A DNA stretch of 64,000 nucleotides from Trematomus loennbergii (taxonomy: Eukaryota > Chordata > Actinopteri > Perciformes > Nototheniidae). The stretch is from positions 12,615,879 to 12,679,878 of the forward strand of contig JAAOOA010000006.1 in the NCBI GenBank assembly GCA_012861695.1, given 5' to 3'. The notes under the pieces were generated by a model. That model was not told where the DNA came from and searched no databases. It saw nothing but the letters and a program-made list of their open reading frames with translations. The position numbers and the translations under genes are program-made. Below, piece after piece: positions 10,641-24,497 of this stretch (positions are counted from its first letter, which is position 1; every line of letters starts with the position of its first letter).

Positions 10641-13077
10641 GGTTATTGATTATAGCTGTTTACGCATTGATTCTCAAAGTGTGGTAAATGGAATAACAAC
10701 TTGTAAGTGAACAACTTCTTCAAGTAACTCAGAATATAAAAACAAAGTATCAACCTAATATCAGTAATATCAACCTGATACTCATTACAATTAGGATCTG
10801 TTAGTCACTAAAAACAGAATTTTGTTTGAAAGTATAGGTACAGTAAATTCTGGGAGTTCAAATGGTAGTTAGCATATACACAATCGGTGTTAAAATGATA
10901 AGGGGGTCCTTGAAAAATACATCCCTGGCCCCAATAGGTTGAACCCTGGCTTGGAGTATAATGTGTGAGAAGGGATGGATGTCCTGTTTCCTGTTTTCTT
11001 TGTGCATCTTTGCCACAGAGTGGTTGTTCCCCCAATTCATCAGACCTAAATAACAGAACATGCATTTGTGATTCTCCCTTTTGCCTCTTGTGTCAGTGAG
11101 TAATCTTATTGTCCTGCCTGTGCTCGGAGAAGAGAGGGGACCCTTGAGCCGTGGCAGAAGATGGTAATCAGACGAGATGACAGCCAGTGGCCCAGAGAGC
11201 AGACACTGACCATTGTTACATTCAGTGTGTAAAAAGGCCTCAGTTGGGCTACAATATGTCACATCGCTGTTGTCACACCAATATCTAAAACCATGTGATA
11301 TGGTAACGGATATTTAAAAATAGTAATGGAAGTTTCCCTGTCTGAGTCTATGAAAGTGAGACTATTGAAAACATATGTTTTGTTCTACCATCAAGGCACT
11401 GAGGGGGTAATAATGAAGACTTTAAAGAGGAAATGAATCTGCTGTGTGTGAACAGCAAAAACAACATGTTTGTCAGGATGAGACTTATCTATAACTGCTC
11501 ACTGGAGCGTGATTTCTGGTTAGAGAAATGTCACGCACTTTCTGTCTAAGTATATAATTAGATTTCTAACTAAGAATGAATTGGTAGTGTGACCTTTGAA
11601 AAAAGAAAAGTATGATACTAAGAAATTATCACCTACACTGTCTACAAAATGTGTAATTTGTCACATTTCAGATTGGATATTGTTTTACCTTGTCATGGAG
11701 GTACCTGAAAACCACATCATATTGCCTTTTCATCATGTCTCTTTTATATTGAAGAGCTCAGTTTGGAATTAATAGCCCTCTAGACGAATAAGAAGCAGCC
11801 GTAAAGCTGCATTGAACCTGGTTAAAGGGAATCAATCGCTATAGTCTTTCTGCTAAGCTGCTTGCTGAGCTATACTTTGACTCGATTCAGAGAACTAGTC
11901 CACGTGTTTTGATCTATAATTACGGGCTTCGCTGTGCAGATTATAACTTCTGCTTTTAATCAAATTGTTTGTTTCAGATGTGTACATTCAGTTCCTTGGA
12001 TTATATGCCTAACCCTGTTGCATGAAGGTGCAAATAATGTGTTAGATTTTAGGGTAAAACATGAACTTAATATTGAAAAGTTGTGTTTGTTGCTTGCTAT
12101 ATTATTATTTTTCTGGGCATACATGATTTCTTGAAATCTGATATTGTTTTATTTGAAGTTAAAATGAACGAAGCGTATTGCATTTTCCTGAGGCAGATGA
12201 AATTACAACAGGGAAGATCAATAACTTTGGCTTTTACTGCGACACAATATTGTTTCAAACAGCAACAACAATTGAGGCATCAAATAATTGTACAGACTTA
12301 TATCTCATAAATTGGATTACAAAGATCAGATATTATATTTTCCAATACATGCCAGATGGTCTTGCTTTGCAGTCGGTTAGAGTTATTGATTTTATTTGTT
12401 TATCTGTTTGACTTTTGAGGCATATAGGTTTTCTTTCATTTTAAAATGAGTATTATCAAGTTTTAGTGCTCAGCTGTCTGGAAGTAGCCTGGCATGCATC
12501 AATGCCAAATCATTAAGCTGTTGATTGTGTTTCGGTACATTGAGGCGGTGCTCATTTCTGGGTTTTTCTTATAGCAATAAATGTATTTTGCAATTTTCTT
12601 GACAAACATACAACAAAGTCCTTCAAAGAACAAAAATGTTACATACTAATATTTCATAAATGCTTTCTTATAAAATAGAAACTGGACAATACAGTAATTA
12701 TAATATAAATACAATATATATTTGATTAAAACAATCAAACAATTAACTGATCAATAGTTTAACTGAAACTGCCATCATATTTAAACATTTAATATAAAAA
12801 AGATCAATGTTCCACCCCTTATCACTTGTAAAGCAACATTCCTGTGGACAACACATATCCAATGTCATCTGTAAACACACTGTAGAACTCAATCACTGGG
12901 TCAATGCATAATGTGTGTATTTAATGAGCAGTATTTTGATTCAGTCGTTCCTTACTTCTTCATCGTGCCTCTGTTTGAGGCAGAACCAGATCATGTAGAT
13001 AAACTGTGTGTTTGCACGTTGAACTGTGTGATGAACCTTGACTTTCTGACGGAGTCGTGTTTCTCTCTCTCTGACAG

Positions 13078-13151
13078 GTGTGGAGGAGCGGACCAACCAG
13101 GCGTCTTGGGCCCCAGGTGGCGAGCCCACTCCCCCCTACGAGTCCTCCCGG
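13078..13151 (+). CDS. tcf12: tcf12 third coding exon
   Basis: It has an acceptor with a strong pyrimidine tract (ttctctctctctgacag, ends 13077) and donor gtaaga at 13152. With the G carried over from the previous exon it reads GVEERTNQASWAPGGEPTPP then YESSR. This matches the E-protein segment known in mammalian HEB as [25 protein letters not shown]. Length 74 (2+72) fits the family phase. Serine, proline and glycine dominate, as expected for the disordered linker after AD1. No frame defect inside the exon. Confidence 0.92.
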
Positions 13152-15310
13152 GTAAGATGACCCTCACCTAAACGCCTCTGAATGACCTTTCTGCTCCACA
13201 GCACATCATTTAACACTCATTACATCAAAGCACAACATTCACTATGTTTTAGTCTCACCTTATCCAGATACCAGTCATGATGTTTGACCTGTAATCGACA
13301 CATCTCTCTGGGACAGAAGGGACTTGGTAATGTTCTTGTACGGTGGTGGAATGGAGTTTTTTTCATGTGACCAGATTAGCTAAACTAAAAAAAAGGAAAA
13401 CTAGTCACTGGAATATAACATTATTGTGGGATCAAGTTTCTTTTGAGTTATAGAGGCCTGGTAAAATACTGTATTTCATTTATATGTTGATGTTGAAGTT
13501 TTACATGTTTTTCACCAAATATATGTGATCAGTTGTCGTGCCATAGAGGGTATACATTTTCTGTAAACAGATATTCAGTGTCATAAAGAGGATGACTTAT
13601 GACATAACTTTAATGATAATTTAAGAGTCCTCCACTCCCGGACCACCCTAACCCCAAATGTATTTATATAAGTTCTCTGTTGGTATTTCTTTATCTCATA
13701 GTTGATGTTTTGGAATTAATAGCTTTAGGGAAAAATATTTATAGGTGATACTTACTATTTTTGTTCATTATCTATCAATCTGCTACGTTTTTTCTCGATT
13801 AACTGATTAATTGACATTTACAATATGGCAAACATTTTCACCACAATTTGTGCAATGCAACGTTCTAAAATATCTTATTTTGCACTACATTTGTCCCAAA
13901 CATAAATATATTTAACATCCGAACGTATAAATACATTTGATTGAAAAACAACTGAAACAAATCATACATTTTAAAATACTTGCTGCGTTCTGTTTATCAA
14001 TTTATGAGATTACCATTTATTTGTTTCACCTCTAATAGGAGTGTTTATTTTCAACGACAAGCTGTTGTTTGTGCATCAACAGTTGTGAAATAAAGCCAAT
14101 GCCAATGCGGTGACACTGTAGGTGATTCATGGATTTAAGCAGAGTTTGAATGGGATTCTCTGACCTTCATTTGGCAGATCTCCGAGGCCATTGATTTGTT
14201 CCTCTACCGGCCAGTCATAGTGTGTAAATGCTGGCAACAGTAAAAACTACAGTAATCTACAGTACATGGCTCTGTGTCCGACTTCAGATCTTGAGCTCAT
14301 AAAGAATCTACACATGCTTGATAACTTAACTAGATATTTCAATAATGTATTTCCTTTTTATTTGTCACTGCAAATGCCAACCATTGATGACTCTTATTAG
14401 ATCCGGGGTAACATGGGTCTACCCTCTGCACAAGTAATTAGAAAGCAGACGCATCCAGCAGAAAACACAACTTACTCAAGGAAATGGACATTTTTATTTG
14501 GCGCTGGGCAAGAAGATGCTTGACATTTTGCACACATAAGAGTAAAATAATAAATGTGTATTGCATTTGTATAATAATAATAATAATATAGTAAAAACTG
14601 CAATTCAAACTTCATCTCTACTGTTGTGTTGAAGTGAGAACATCTCACTGTTTTTGTGAGCAAGTGTGAACAGCTCTCCTCTCCAAACCTGTTTGTTTGT
14701 CACTCACACATTGGTTGTTCTAGATGCCCTGTATGAATTTCATTTAATGTCAATCTCCTGTCACTTTCCATTACATTTCAGTTAAATGTCAGAGCCACTC
14801 GGGCTGCTTTACCTTGTTTATTTCTCTGTGCCCTTCCCGAATGAACATCCACAGGCTATGGTAACATAGGCAGCTTGATTTGAATTATAAGACAGAGACA
14901 CTTGAGATATCTGTGCTCCAGGTGCATATAAATGAGTGCTTCTGACATTGCAAGGCACAGCATCAGCCAGCAGACAGCTGTTTGCACCACCATAAGGCGT
15001 GCACGCACACAACACATGCAACATCTCACACACTCACACACACAGTTGCATGCACACCATATCATGATAGAGACTTGATTTATGTAGCTTATAAAATAGT
15101 ATATCCTATTTCCTGCTTTAGGATGCGACCGGCGTTTCTCATGAACCTCAGTGTTGATCATGTTAAATTTGGGCAGGGTGACGATGTAGTCTTTAGTTGG
15201 GGTAGGCCAATCATTCAAAAAAGCAAAATGTTAAATATTTAATTCATGAAGAGAGGTTTATATTTTACCTAAATATCAGAAAGCACTTTGTCTTCTGGTT
15301 GTTATGACTG

Positions 15311-15445
<135 letters not shown>

Positions 15446-16009
15446 GTAGTAGCTTCCATAGCTACATTATAAAGAGCAACATTGTTTTACAGGTAAAGTT
15501 TTATGAAGAAGGAAAATTAGGGAATTAGAGAAAGTTTGAGATATTTTTAAGAAAACTTTAATTCTCCCCCTAGAACTCAATTAAAAAAGGGCATTTTTAC
15601 GTAGTTATAAAAAACTTGGACGTTTTGTAGACATTCAAAGTTGAATTTCAACCAAAGCCTTTAAATGATTTGGAAAAATTCAAAGTTTGAATGCAGATTG
15701 TAACTGAAAGTATGAATGAGTGGATGCAAGTTGAAAATGCAAGAAGAAGTAGAAATGCTCAACAAGAGAACCTCACACTGAGTTATCCTCCATCGTTCAC
15801 ACATATGTATGTTTCTGCGTAATTGCAGAGATTATTCTCTCCCTGTTGTTAAGATGTCTTGTTGTCATTCTCTAGAATCAAATCATTTGATTAACAAATG
15901 AAAAACCATTTCCCAAATTATGCCTTAAGCACAATATCTGTCCAGTGCTCTGAAGAAATCCTAGTTCTTCATCCCTCCGTCTGTTACAAAGGGAATTCAG
16001 TCTTGTCCC

Positions 16010-16510
16010 TGAGCTTGTTTGAGCTGGTGAGCTACGACTGTGTGATCAGTCAACTGTGAACAGTCCCGAGCCCGCCGTGCTGACCTTGGCCTAGAGCCAG
16101 CCGCTGCATCCTGGGCAGCTGTGGCTGTAGGCAGGCGGTCTGACAGTCTGTGCCCACTGCCACCGCACGACAACTCCCATTTCCCCAGTGCCCTGCCCCG
16201 ACTTGATTCCCGACCCCACACGCATCCATCAAGACCGAATCATCGCGTCCCAAGCTGCCACATGCAGCCTCGCGCTCACCTGGGACGCAGCACAGAGTGT
16301 GAAGGAGACAACTTTTTAAACGGTGTGGCGAGTGATTGGGGGACAAGGCGTGAGCCCCGGCCCGCACGCTGCCACAGAGATCAGACAGTTATTTAGCCAA
16401 TAGTGCCATCGCGGCCCCGTGGCAGCGGTGACAGGGTGTGTTAGTGTCTCACATAGATGTAGGCCACCAGAGTTTGGGGATGATGAGGCATCTGTGATTG
16501 ATGATCCACC
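16010..16510. promoter_or_regulatory. GC-rich intronic block, candidate enhancer or internal promoter
   Basis: This stretch is far richer in G+C and CpG than the flanking intron (for example cccgagcccgccgtgctgac near 16065 and gtgccatcgcggccccgtgg near 16401). Open frames of 70-105 codons cross it on both strands, but they overlap and are more likely by-products of the composition. It contains ATTGG and CCAAT-like words and E-box words such as cacctg. A regulatory role is inference from composition only. Confidence 0.3.
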
Positions 16511-16799
16511 AGTCCCAGAGGAGTAAACAAACACACAAACACACACAGTCACACACACACACACATTTAAACACTTAGCATAGATTGACAGTGGCCGACC
16601 AAATATATGTTAAATGTACACAGACAGGATTACTACTAAAAATATGGAAACGGCTAGCTCAAAAGCAAACTAATAAACACAATATATGTTGTTACAGTAT
16701 AGCCTATGTTGTTTGTATAATCTTAAAAAATAAAACAATGCGTACAAATTTGAATCTACGGTTATATTCCATGCCTGAAAGCAGCTACCAAGACTTGGC

Positions 16800-17068
16800 T
16801 CAGTAAAACTCCAGCAAGAAATGAAATAAAAAAGGCAAATTTGGTGCTGATTTAACAAATGAGATTTGTATTTAGCTTCAGAGGTGTTTTAAGTCTTTGG
16901 TCAGAGACAGGAAAGCTAGGTTTCCAGTCTTTATGCTAAGCTAAGCTGACCAGCTACTGTCAGTTACCCTATATTGTCAATGGTCAAATATAAAAGGGGT
17001 ATCATTAGTCACTCCCAGAAAGAAAATAAGTGTATTCTGTGTTCTCAAGTCTTGAACTATTCCTTTGG
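16800..17068. repeat. Dispersed teleost repeat with the 'ttatgctaagctaagct' motif
   Basis: The phrase tttccagtctttatgctaag ctaagctgacc around 16920 and the end tcttgaactattccttt near 17065 match a repeat common in fish genomes that I recognise from memory; its superfamily is unclear to me. The copy is diverged and its left boundary is uncertain. Confidence 0.5.
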
Positions 17069-18747
17069 GTCTGTATTTTGGAGCATTTTCCTTGTTTAGC
17101 TGCAGAAGAGAGGAGATGTTTTTCGCCTGCTGACGTTGTGTATGTGTTGGTCTGTGTGTGTTAGTTCGCCCCAGCCTCTCACGGGGCTGTTGTTGTTATA
17201 GAGTCTGTTCATGGTGTGATTAACAGTGTGTGCGGCCTGGCGGGAGCACAATAGAGAATCTCGGAGGATTCCCTCGACGCAGCGCAACACTCCAATGCCT
17301 TTGAAATTACTCCATCACCATCCACTCACAAAAAAAGATGGATAATAAGATTACTTTTCTCTTACTGTATGTTGAATGCAAAGGGTATGAGTTGGTGAAA
17401 ATAGCTCTATAGAAATACAAGCCTTCTGCTCGGTCCCTCTGCTGGGAGTTAATGTAGTTTGGGGAGATGTTTTTGACTGGAGCATTGGAGTGATTTTCAC
17501 AGGGCTTGGGATTAGCCCTGTAACAGAGCATATTTTATTACATGGGCCCCCGAGTTTCAAAAACCATACTGTGACCGATATTTAGACCTAAGCCCCTGCA
17601 GCTGATAACTGTCATGAATAGGCACTGTTAAGCTGCAGGAGAAAAAGGCAATTTTTTAAAGCTGCAGGTAGCTGGGAATGATGTAGGATTGCATCTCTTT
17701 GTTTCCTCCTCTTCTTTGTAACAACACCTTCTTACGAACTGTGGGCTGATGAATAAACCTGTTATAGATGAAATAGAAGAATAAGAAATAACTGTAATAC
17801 ATGTGATAATGACTAAGCAAAGGTTTCTACAGTTCCAGTTGTTTTCTAAACTGAGAAACCAGCACAGATGTTAACAACAGCCACCAATGTATTGTGAATA
17901 ATAGGTTGGCAATACAAAGATTAAATGCTGAGAACTTTAGTTCATTTACAACACAATTTCTTGAGGGTGAGCACATTTTATGATTATAGCCCAGATATCG
18001 GAGAACGTGTTAAAATGTATACAGAAGTGTTAATACCCAACTGGCCAAAGAGATGTCTAATATGCCTGGTATAATAACAAAACAAAATGGCATATACATA
18101 ATTCAGTCTGTTTGAGGACATGTCATTCAGAAAAATATTAATAATACAAATTACAACAACCACTTTTATACAGGGACTTTAATGCAGCTTAACATACTTT
18201 ACAAAATATTTAGGGTAGAGATATCAAATAATATAATAAATAGATTTCTGCCATCACTGTCACTAGAAATGCATAATCAAAAATAGCAGAGTATTAATAA
18301 AAGGTGGTAGGTAAAAGAAAGGATGTAAGGTGAATCTTTAACAGGCGCTTAAAAGCCTCAATTGATGTTGCTGTCCTGAGATCTAGATACAAGCTAAAGG
18401 GAGGCATTATAGGCTTTCACATCCACAACGCATGGCTGAACTTAGATAAGGTAAAAAAACAAAACAACAAAAGAGTAATACGTTGTTGTTTCTTCCACAA
18501 AAACAGGTCCCCTGAATATTTGTATCTTCACTGCGAATAATGGGTTTTATTAATGTAATCCGTAACAGAGATGTAAAGATCTGTTTCTTTCTCTTTCTTC
18601 TTTTCGACTATTACACAATAAAGGTGACAGTTTATTAGCATAACCGACCAGTTGTGCTCTCCTCTAACTAATTAGCAGTATGCCATCTCACTCTCAATTA
18701 GTATAGTTGCCAAATAATGTGCCTCATTTTCTGATCTCTTCCCCCAG

Positions 18748-18850
18748 GGTTTCGCTGACAGTCCTCATTACGGCGATCATTTGAGTGACAGTCGATTAGT
18801 GTCCCATGAAGGATTGTCCCCAACACCTTTCATGAACTCCAACATAATGG
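18748..18850 (+). CDS. tcf12: tcf12 fourth coding exon
   Basis: The acceptor cttcccccag ends at 18747 and the donor gtaagt is at 18851. It encodes [20 protein letters not shown] then [14 protein letters not shown] plus one base of G. This is the best diagnostic of tcf12 against tcf4, where the equivalent exon begins differently. Length 103 is 3n+1, as expected. In the literal frame that follows the 2-base deletion at 4412-4482, a TGA appears at 18756-18758. The codons in the correct frame have no stop and are strongly conserved. Confidence 0.95.
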
Positions 18851-20141
18851 GTAAGTAAGTGATTCTCTTCCACTCACTGCTCACATGCCCTTTGGTATTG
18901 GAGGACATCCTGTTAGAAAATTGCCTGATTGAGGTTAAGGCACATCATGCATCTGGAGGTAACAGTACCGAAGGCTTGCCAGGCTGCAGGGCTATTTTCT
19001 TCTCCTGCTGTCTTTATTTCCTCCCTTAATCCCCCTCCCCTCTCCGTATCTCCCTCTTTTCCTCCTGTGATGACCCTCCCCCAGGCTAGAAGTCACGCCA
19101 TCAGTATAGCTTTCCGTCATAAGAAGCCGTCTCCTAGACTTCAAACGCCCTCAGCTACTTCTATTGGCAACAGGGTAGTGATTTTTTGGCGCCGGGTTAA
19201 TCTGACTGTTGTAGCAAAGGCCTTCGCACACACAGGGAGTCAAATAATCTGAATTCATTATAGATCCTTTAATTTTGTTCACTATGTGTTGCTGTCTTTA
19301 CCTCTGACTTTGTCAAATCATGCTGGCCTCATTGTTCAAAACACTGCATTATTTCCTGATTTAAATTGGAAGATTTCTATATCTGCATTTATTACTTAAC
19401 TTTCAGAGCAGATAAGTAGTGATTAGCTTTTATTATAGTGTTTCTTTGATCAGTGGTCTCATATTTGCCCAAGCTCCTTTTCATTGACCCTATTTAACGT
19501 GCTCACAGAAGTCAAGGATTTCCATCTTGATCCAATTTCACCCTATTCATTCCCTTTATAGCATTCAAAGTTATTACTAAAATATTTTCATACAAGACAA
19601 CATAATAACAAAACTTGTCATTATTTAGGTGTGATCTCTTTTTTCACTACCTTAGGTTTGGTCTAGAGATTACAGCCATATACAGTATCTGTTTCTTTTG
19701 TTATCAATCTATTTTGCCTTTTTTGCTAGCTAGTTAGCTTATTTTCACACACTTGTAATCACAAGACCTGTGTTTGGATGCAAAAATGAACTCAGGTTTG
19801 TAGAGGCCTGGTAGCTGGTATATTATATTTTATGACAATAAATAATGTTAAGATCAACGCATTTGTGTTTTTTTCCCCCTGCTTATTTTACCATATGATT
19901 AAACGAAGACAATGCTCTATTTCTGACCAAGTTCTCCTATTAGTGTGCGTTATCCAGCTCTTTGTCATGGCATCATTGATGTGTGACCACTTGACATTTT
20001 TATGGCTAACTATATCTCAGCGCATTATGTAATGACCCTAGAGACTGGTTTCCCAGAAAAGCGATTAGTTCACAAATGGTCGCTGCTGAATTGAAACAAA
20101 ATGTTATCTTTCTTGTAATTGATCACATGACTGTTTCACAT

Positions 20142-20249
<108 letters not shown>

Positions 20250-20920
20250 TTATATTACACTAAGAATTCTAAATGTAAGTTATATCTAGGATTAACATAG
20301 ATTTAGATAGATATCATAGATAGGACCCTCATCAAATCCCGTCTGAAGTGTTAAACAGAGTTATACTTACACTTTAATTTCTCCTGTAGTTGTGGCAGTA
20401 ATTGTTGAATCCAGTCAGTCACTCCAGCAGTTTCAAATCAGCTCCTCTGAACCTCCCTGGTTGTAACACAGCATGTATAAAGAGCAACTAATAGATTATT
20501 TTGTAACTTGAAGGTCGTAATTCTGGTGCTTACTTTACAATCATTGCAACTGATTGCGGATTGTCGGATAATATGATTGTTGTCATGATGGGACTTCATG
20601 GTATTTTATCCTCATAATGTCCCCCGTGGCAACACGCCACACATACGTGCAGCCCGTCACTGTTATTAATACAGTGATGTGTTGTAGCCTGAATCCATGC
20701 TAATTGTGGATGTGCTTCTGGCTTGGTGCTTGTCAAGTGCTGGTGAGTAAAGATTCTCCCAGTTCAATAAGGGCTCCAGAAAATTGAGTTTATTATAACT
20801 GCTCTTACACATCAAGTCCATTTTAAATAGAGTACAAAGCAAACTGATCAAAATATGTGCCCCTTAAGTCACACTTATGTCTCACTTCTTCTGTTAAAAG
20901 TTGATCTTATTTAACATATT

Positions 20921-21670
20921 TTAAAGGTCACCTATTATGCAAAATCCACATTTTCCTGTCTATTATACATAGACATGTTTCCCCTCTGTGTAAAGAGAAC
21001 CTGAAAGTCAACTCCTGAACAACAACAAAAAGCCAGCGTTTTATCCAGTTTGTACACAACGATGGAGAAACTTAACAAGCAGCAGTGGTCCACTGAAGAG
21101 ACCAGCTACCTACTGGGAATCTGGTCTTCCGAAGAGGTACAGAGGAAGCTGGAGGGGAGCATGCGGTCCAAAGCAATTCTCCAACAATTGCAGAAAACCA
21201 AAACGAGTAGCGCTTCAACACAACAGCCATTGTTGTTGTTGTCGGTGTGAGCTGTGAGGGGTTTTCCGCGCGGTTTGGCTTTATGAAGCAGGCACGCAAA
21301 CGGTTACGTCATGACGCAAACGATGACGCAATGACGCAGCACCAGTCGGACTCTGGGCGGTGTGAAAAGAGCCGGAGCTACACCGAAGAACCGGTTCTGA
21401 ACCTGAAAAGCTCTAACACGGAGCTTGAACCGGAGTTGTGTTGGTGTGAATGAGGTATCAGAGGGGCGTTGGGAGTGGCTCCTTATTTTCATCTAAAGTA
21501 AAAGACACAGAATCAGCACCTTTGAAACAGGGCTGAAACAGAGGGGTTTATGAGATGCTGCAATGGGTGATCTGTTGGGTATTTGGAGCCAAACACTTCA
21601 GAGACATGTATTGTATATATCTGAGACCTATAATATATTGATGAAAGACTGTATAATAGGGGACCTTTAA
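20921..21670. mobile_element. piggyBac-like (TTAA) non-autonomous element, 750 bp
   Basis: The left end is TTAA-AGGTCACCTATTATGC (20921) and the right end is gtataataggggacct-TTAA (ends 21670). The ends are inverted repeats with two mismatches, bounded by TTAA, the target site used by piggyBac-type transposases. The first and last ~60 bp resemble the two elements at 34004 and 40444 (gcaaaat-cac-ttt, tatacat, and ctgttgggtatttgga near the right end), so all three belong to related families. The interior is different and includes the Myb/SANT-like fragment listed next. No transposase is present. Confidence 0.75.
21062..21196 (+). pseudogene. Myb/SANT-like DNA-binding domain fragment inside a transposon
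   Basis: The open frame reads MEKLNKQQWSTEETSYLLGI followed by WSSEEVQRKLEGSMRSKAIL and QQLQK. The pattern W-S-x-E-E-T-x-x-L-L-x-I-W-x-x-E-x-V-Q-x-x-L-x-G-x-x-R resembles the first two helices of the Myb/SANT-like (MSANTD, trihelix-type) domains found in many fish genes and in Harbinger-associated proteins. The third helix with its G-y-x-R/K-T-x-x-Q-C segment is missing; the frame runs into low-complexity sequence and a stop at 21248-21250. I infer a captured, truncated fragment that is probably not functional. The assignment is by motif recognition only. Confidence 0.5.
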
Positions 21671-23733
21671 GGAATATAGCAGGTAGCTGGCAATAAGTAA
21701 GATGAAGTAAATACTCAGCAGGTTGTATTTATAATTTCAAAAGGAAGGGGGACAACTGGGATAGCAAGAGGACAAACAAAAACAAACAAAAACAGCCATT
21801 TGAATTTAACCAATTTAGAATATGTTTGATGAAAATGTGAAACTGGTAATATGTTGTGTTGAAGGTCAGCTTGGTGTGTGTCAGGGCCCTCAGGATGTCT
21901 TAATGTTTCCTGCCTTTTATTCAATGTTTTGTTCCTGAAGGGAATTGCCCAATACATAACCTCTTATGTCATACTTTCCATGTTAAAATTGTTTATCAGC
22001 ATTGAGTAGATCTAAACCATGCTTTGTATAAAAAATGCATCACTAATTAGACATTTCCCTTGGAATAAATACTGAGGTGTTTTTTTATGTAACGAGAAAT
22101 ACCATTCCTCACATTTATTTTTCTCCTTATTTCAAATATTCCTACTGCTTGGCCAAGTAGCTTTTAGCTTTCATTTATTTTTATTTTTAGATCTTTAAAG
22201 AGTGAACACAATGGAACGCATCAATCTGGACAGAAAAAAAACCCTTGTTAAAATTCAATGGACCACACTATGAAAGTCTTGTCCTCTGCAACCTCTGTGC
22301 TGCCTCTATATGTGCCCGCAAAATGTCAAAACAAAAGTTAAAAAATAGATCAAAGAAACCAGAGACAAACAATTATAACAGTAATGTTCTGATCTTGGGT
22401 ATGAAGGATTGTATATGGTTGAATTTGGTGTTATCTAAAACATTGGACGGTGGACCTCTGACTGCTGAAACACCTCAAAAACACATGACACAAACGCCAT
22501 AACTATTCGTTTTTCCATTACATTCTGTGGTTTGTTTGTGTATGTGTGTGTACAAACAGAAATAACTTATAATATGATACTATACCAAATCTTACCTCAT
22601 ATATATATGGATATACATCCAACCCAAAAGAGATCATGCCCTCCATTTACTTATTTTGTATCTGTTGTCTTCATATTGCTTTTCTATCTTCAAATATTTG
22701 TTTTCATATCTGTCCCCTGCTACTTATATGTGTTGTTCTCATATGTTTTCTAGATCGATGAAATCTGTTTTTGCCTTTCTTAGAGTGACTCAATTGTCTA
22801 CACATGTGAATGCACAAATTAGTGAATAAAGGGGGATATAAACAGTATATGTGGTTTGCGTGTTGTCCAGTCTTGTAAATGCATTGATTTTTACTGTCAG
22901 TAATAAATGTGCGTGACTCAGAGGGACCAGGATCCCTTTTACTCACAATGAAAACACATTAATCATGTCAGTATGTAGCTCCAGTAAACATAACGGTATA
23001 AACATGTTGTTAGAAAACTTTGCTTCTCTGTATCTGTAGAAGTAAATGAGGTTATACAGTGATGGTGGGTATTATGGCTGATATGAGGCTCTCACAAGAC
23101 AGGTGTGTGGGGGTTTGAAGCTGAAGAATGGGGGTTTTTGGAGTAAAGATGGGGAGCCACATGACATGGTTCTCCCCAGGGGCCGACTCCATGTTAGTAT
23201 GGATCAGCTGGTCGGGCCCTCACTTACATCTGAGCCCCGCCTCTTGCGCTACACTCTTCCTACCAACCCGCACGTCATCCACTGCATGCTGCCAGACAGG
23301 TGGCAGCCACATTGTTCATGCTTATTATAGGGCAATATGGAAAAACTTTGTCACCCCCTTTGATTCAACCGCGCATGCTTAAGAGACTGCGCCCGCACAG
23401 TGTGACATATCGTTCAGGGAGATTTCCAGTTCCACGATGTGAAAACTTGCCACCCCAAGTTAGGGTGTCACACATACGTGCAGCCCTAGAAATTAGTGGT
23501 TGGCAAAAATGGAAAAAGCTGCAACAATTTGTGTATTTGAGAAGTTTATCAACAGAACAATTATCAGGAGCTATTGTGAAAATATATTATTGTCAAAGAA
23601 GTTTGCAAAAATGACAGTTTTTTGAGCCCCTCAAATATAGATATTTCCAGATTTTCCACTTTTATACCATATTACAATGGATATTTTGGGGTGTTGGACT
23701 GACATTTAAACACATCACCTTGTGTTTAAATGT

Positions 23734-23774
23734 CACACACACACACACACACGCACACGCACACGCACACACAC
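23734..23774. repeat. Short (CA)n/(ACGC) microsatellite
   Basis: CA dinucleotides with three interspersed acgcac units. Confidence 0.95.
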
Positions 23775-24331
23775 CCTTTGTACCCTTTTCTATTCCAACC
23801 TCTTTTGATGACAGACCATCACTTCACTGAAGTATCTCTGTGTTCGAATTGTTCAGCACTGATTGGCTTGCAATTAAAATGTTCATTGTATTGTAATAAC
23901 GATGTGACATTCACTAATGACTTGAAACACAGACAAAGATACATGTTTATCCTCCAACTGTTTTAGGATTGCACATTTATCCTTTTCATTCACACAGTTG
24001 ATTTTCCTGATTGTCTGATGTGTTGAAGGCGTTAATTCACTGAACCTCTCTCTCTGTAAGCAGCTACGCTTCACTTAAGGTTTCTTCAGGTCTTGTAGTG
24101 AAGGTTTGTTTCTCAGTTGTTTTAATTGCGTAGCCACGGGGATAGCCAACAGTTCACAGCCCTGACAAGGAATGGTTAGATCTAATTACCTGCTAAGATT
24201 TTTCTTGTGGTGTTAGCTCGATTATGGGAAGCCAGGGGGAAGTTGATTTCAAGCAATCTGGGCAATTAACAGAGGCAATGAGCTGAAAGAGCTGCTCTTT
24301 GCTCTTTTACCTCACGCTGTAGTGTGATTGG

Positions 24332-24497
<166 letters not shown>

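Noticed and set aside
23103..23614. Cluster of overlapping 75-104 codon frames
   Set aside because: They overlap in different phases, lack splice signals and domain similarity; probably an old repeat or higher-GC intron sequence.
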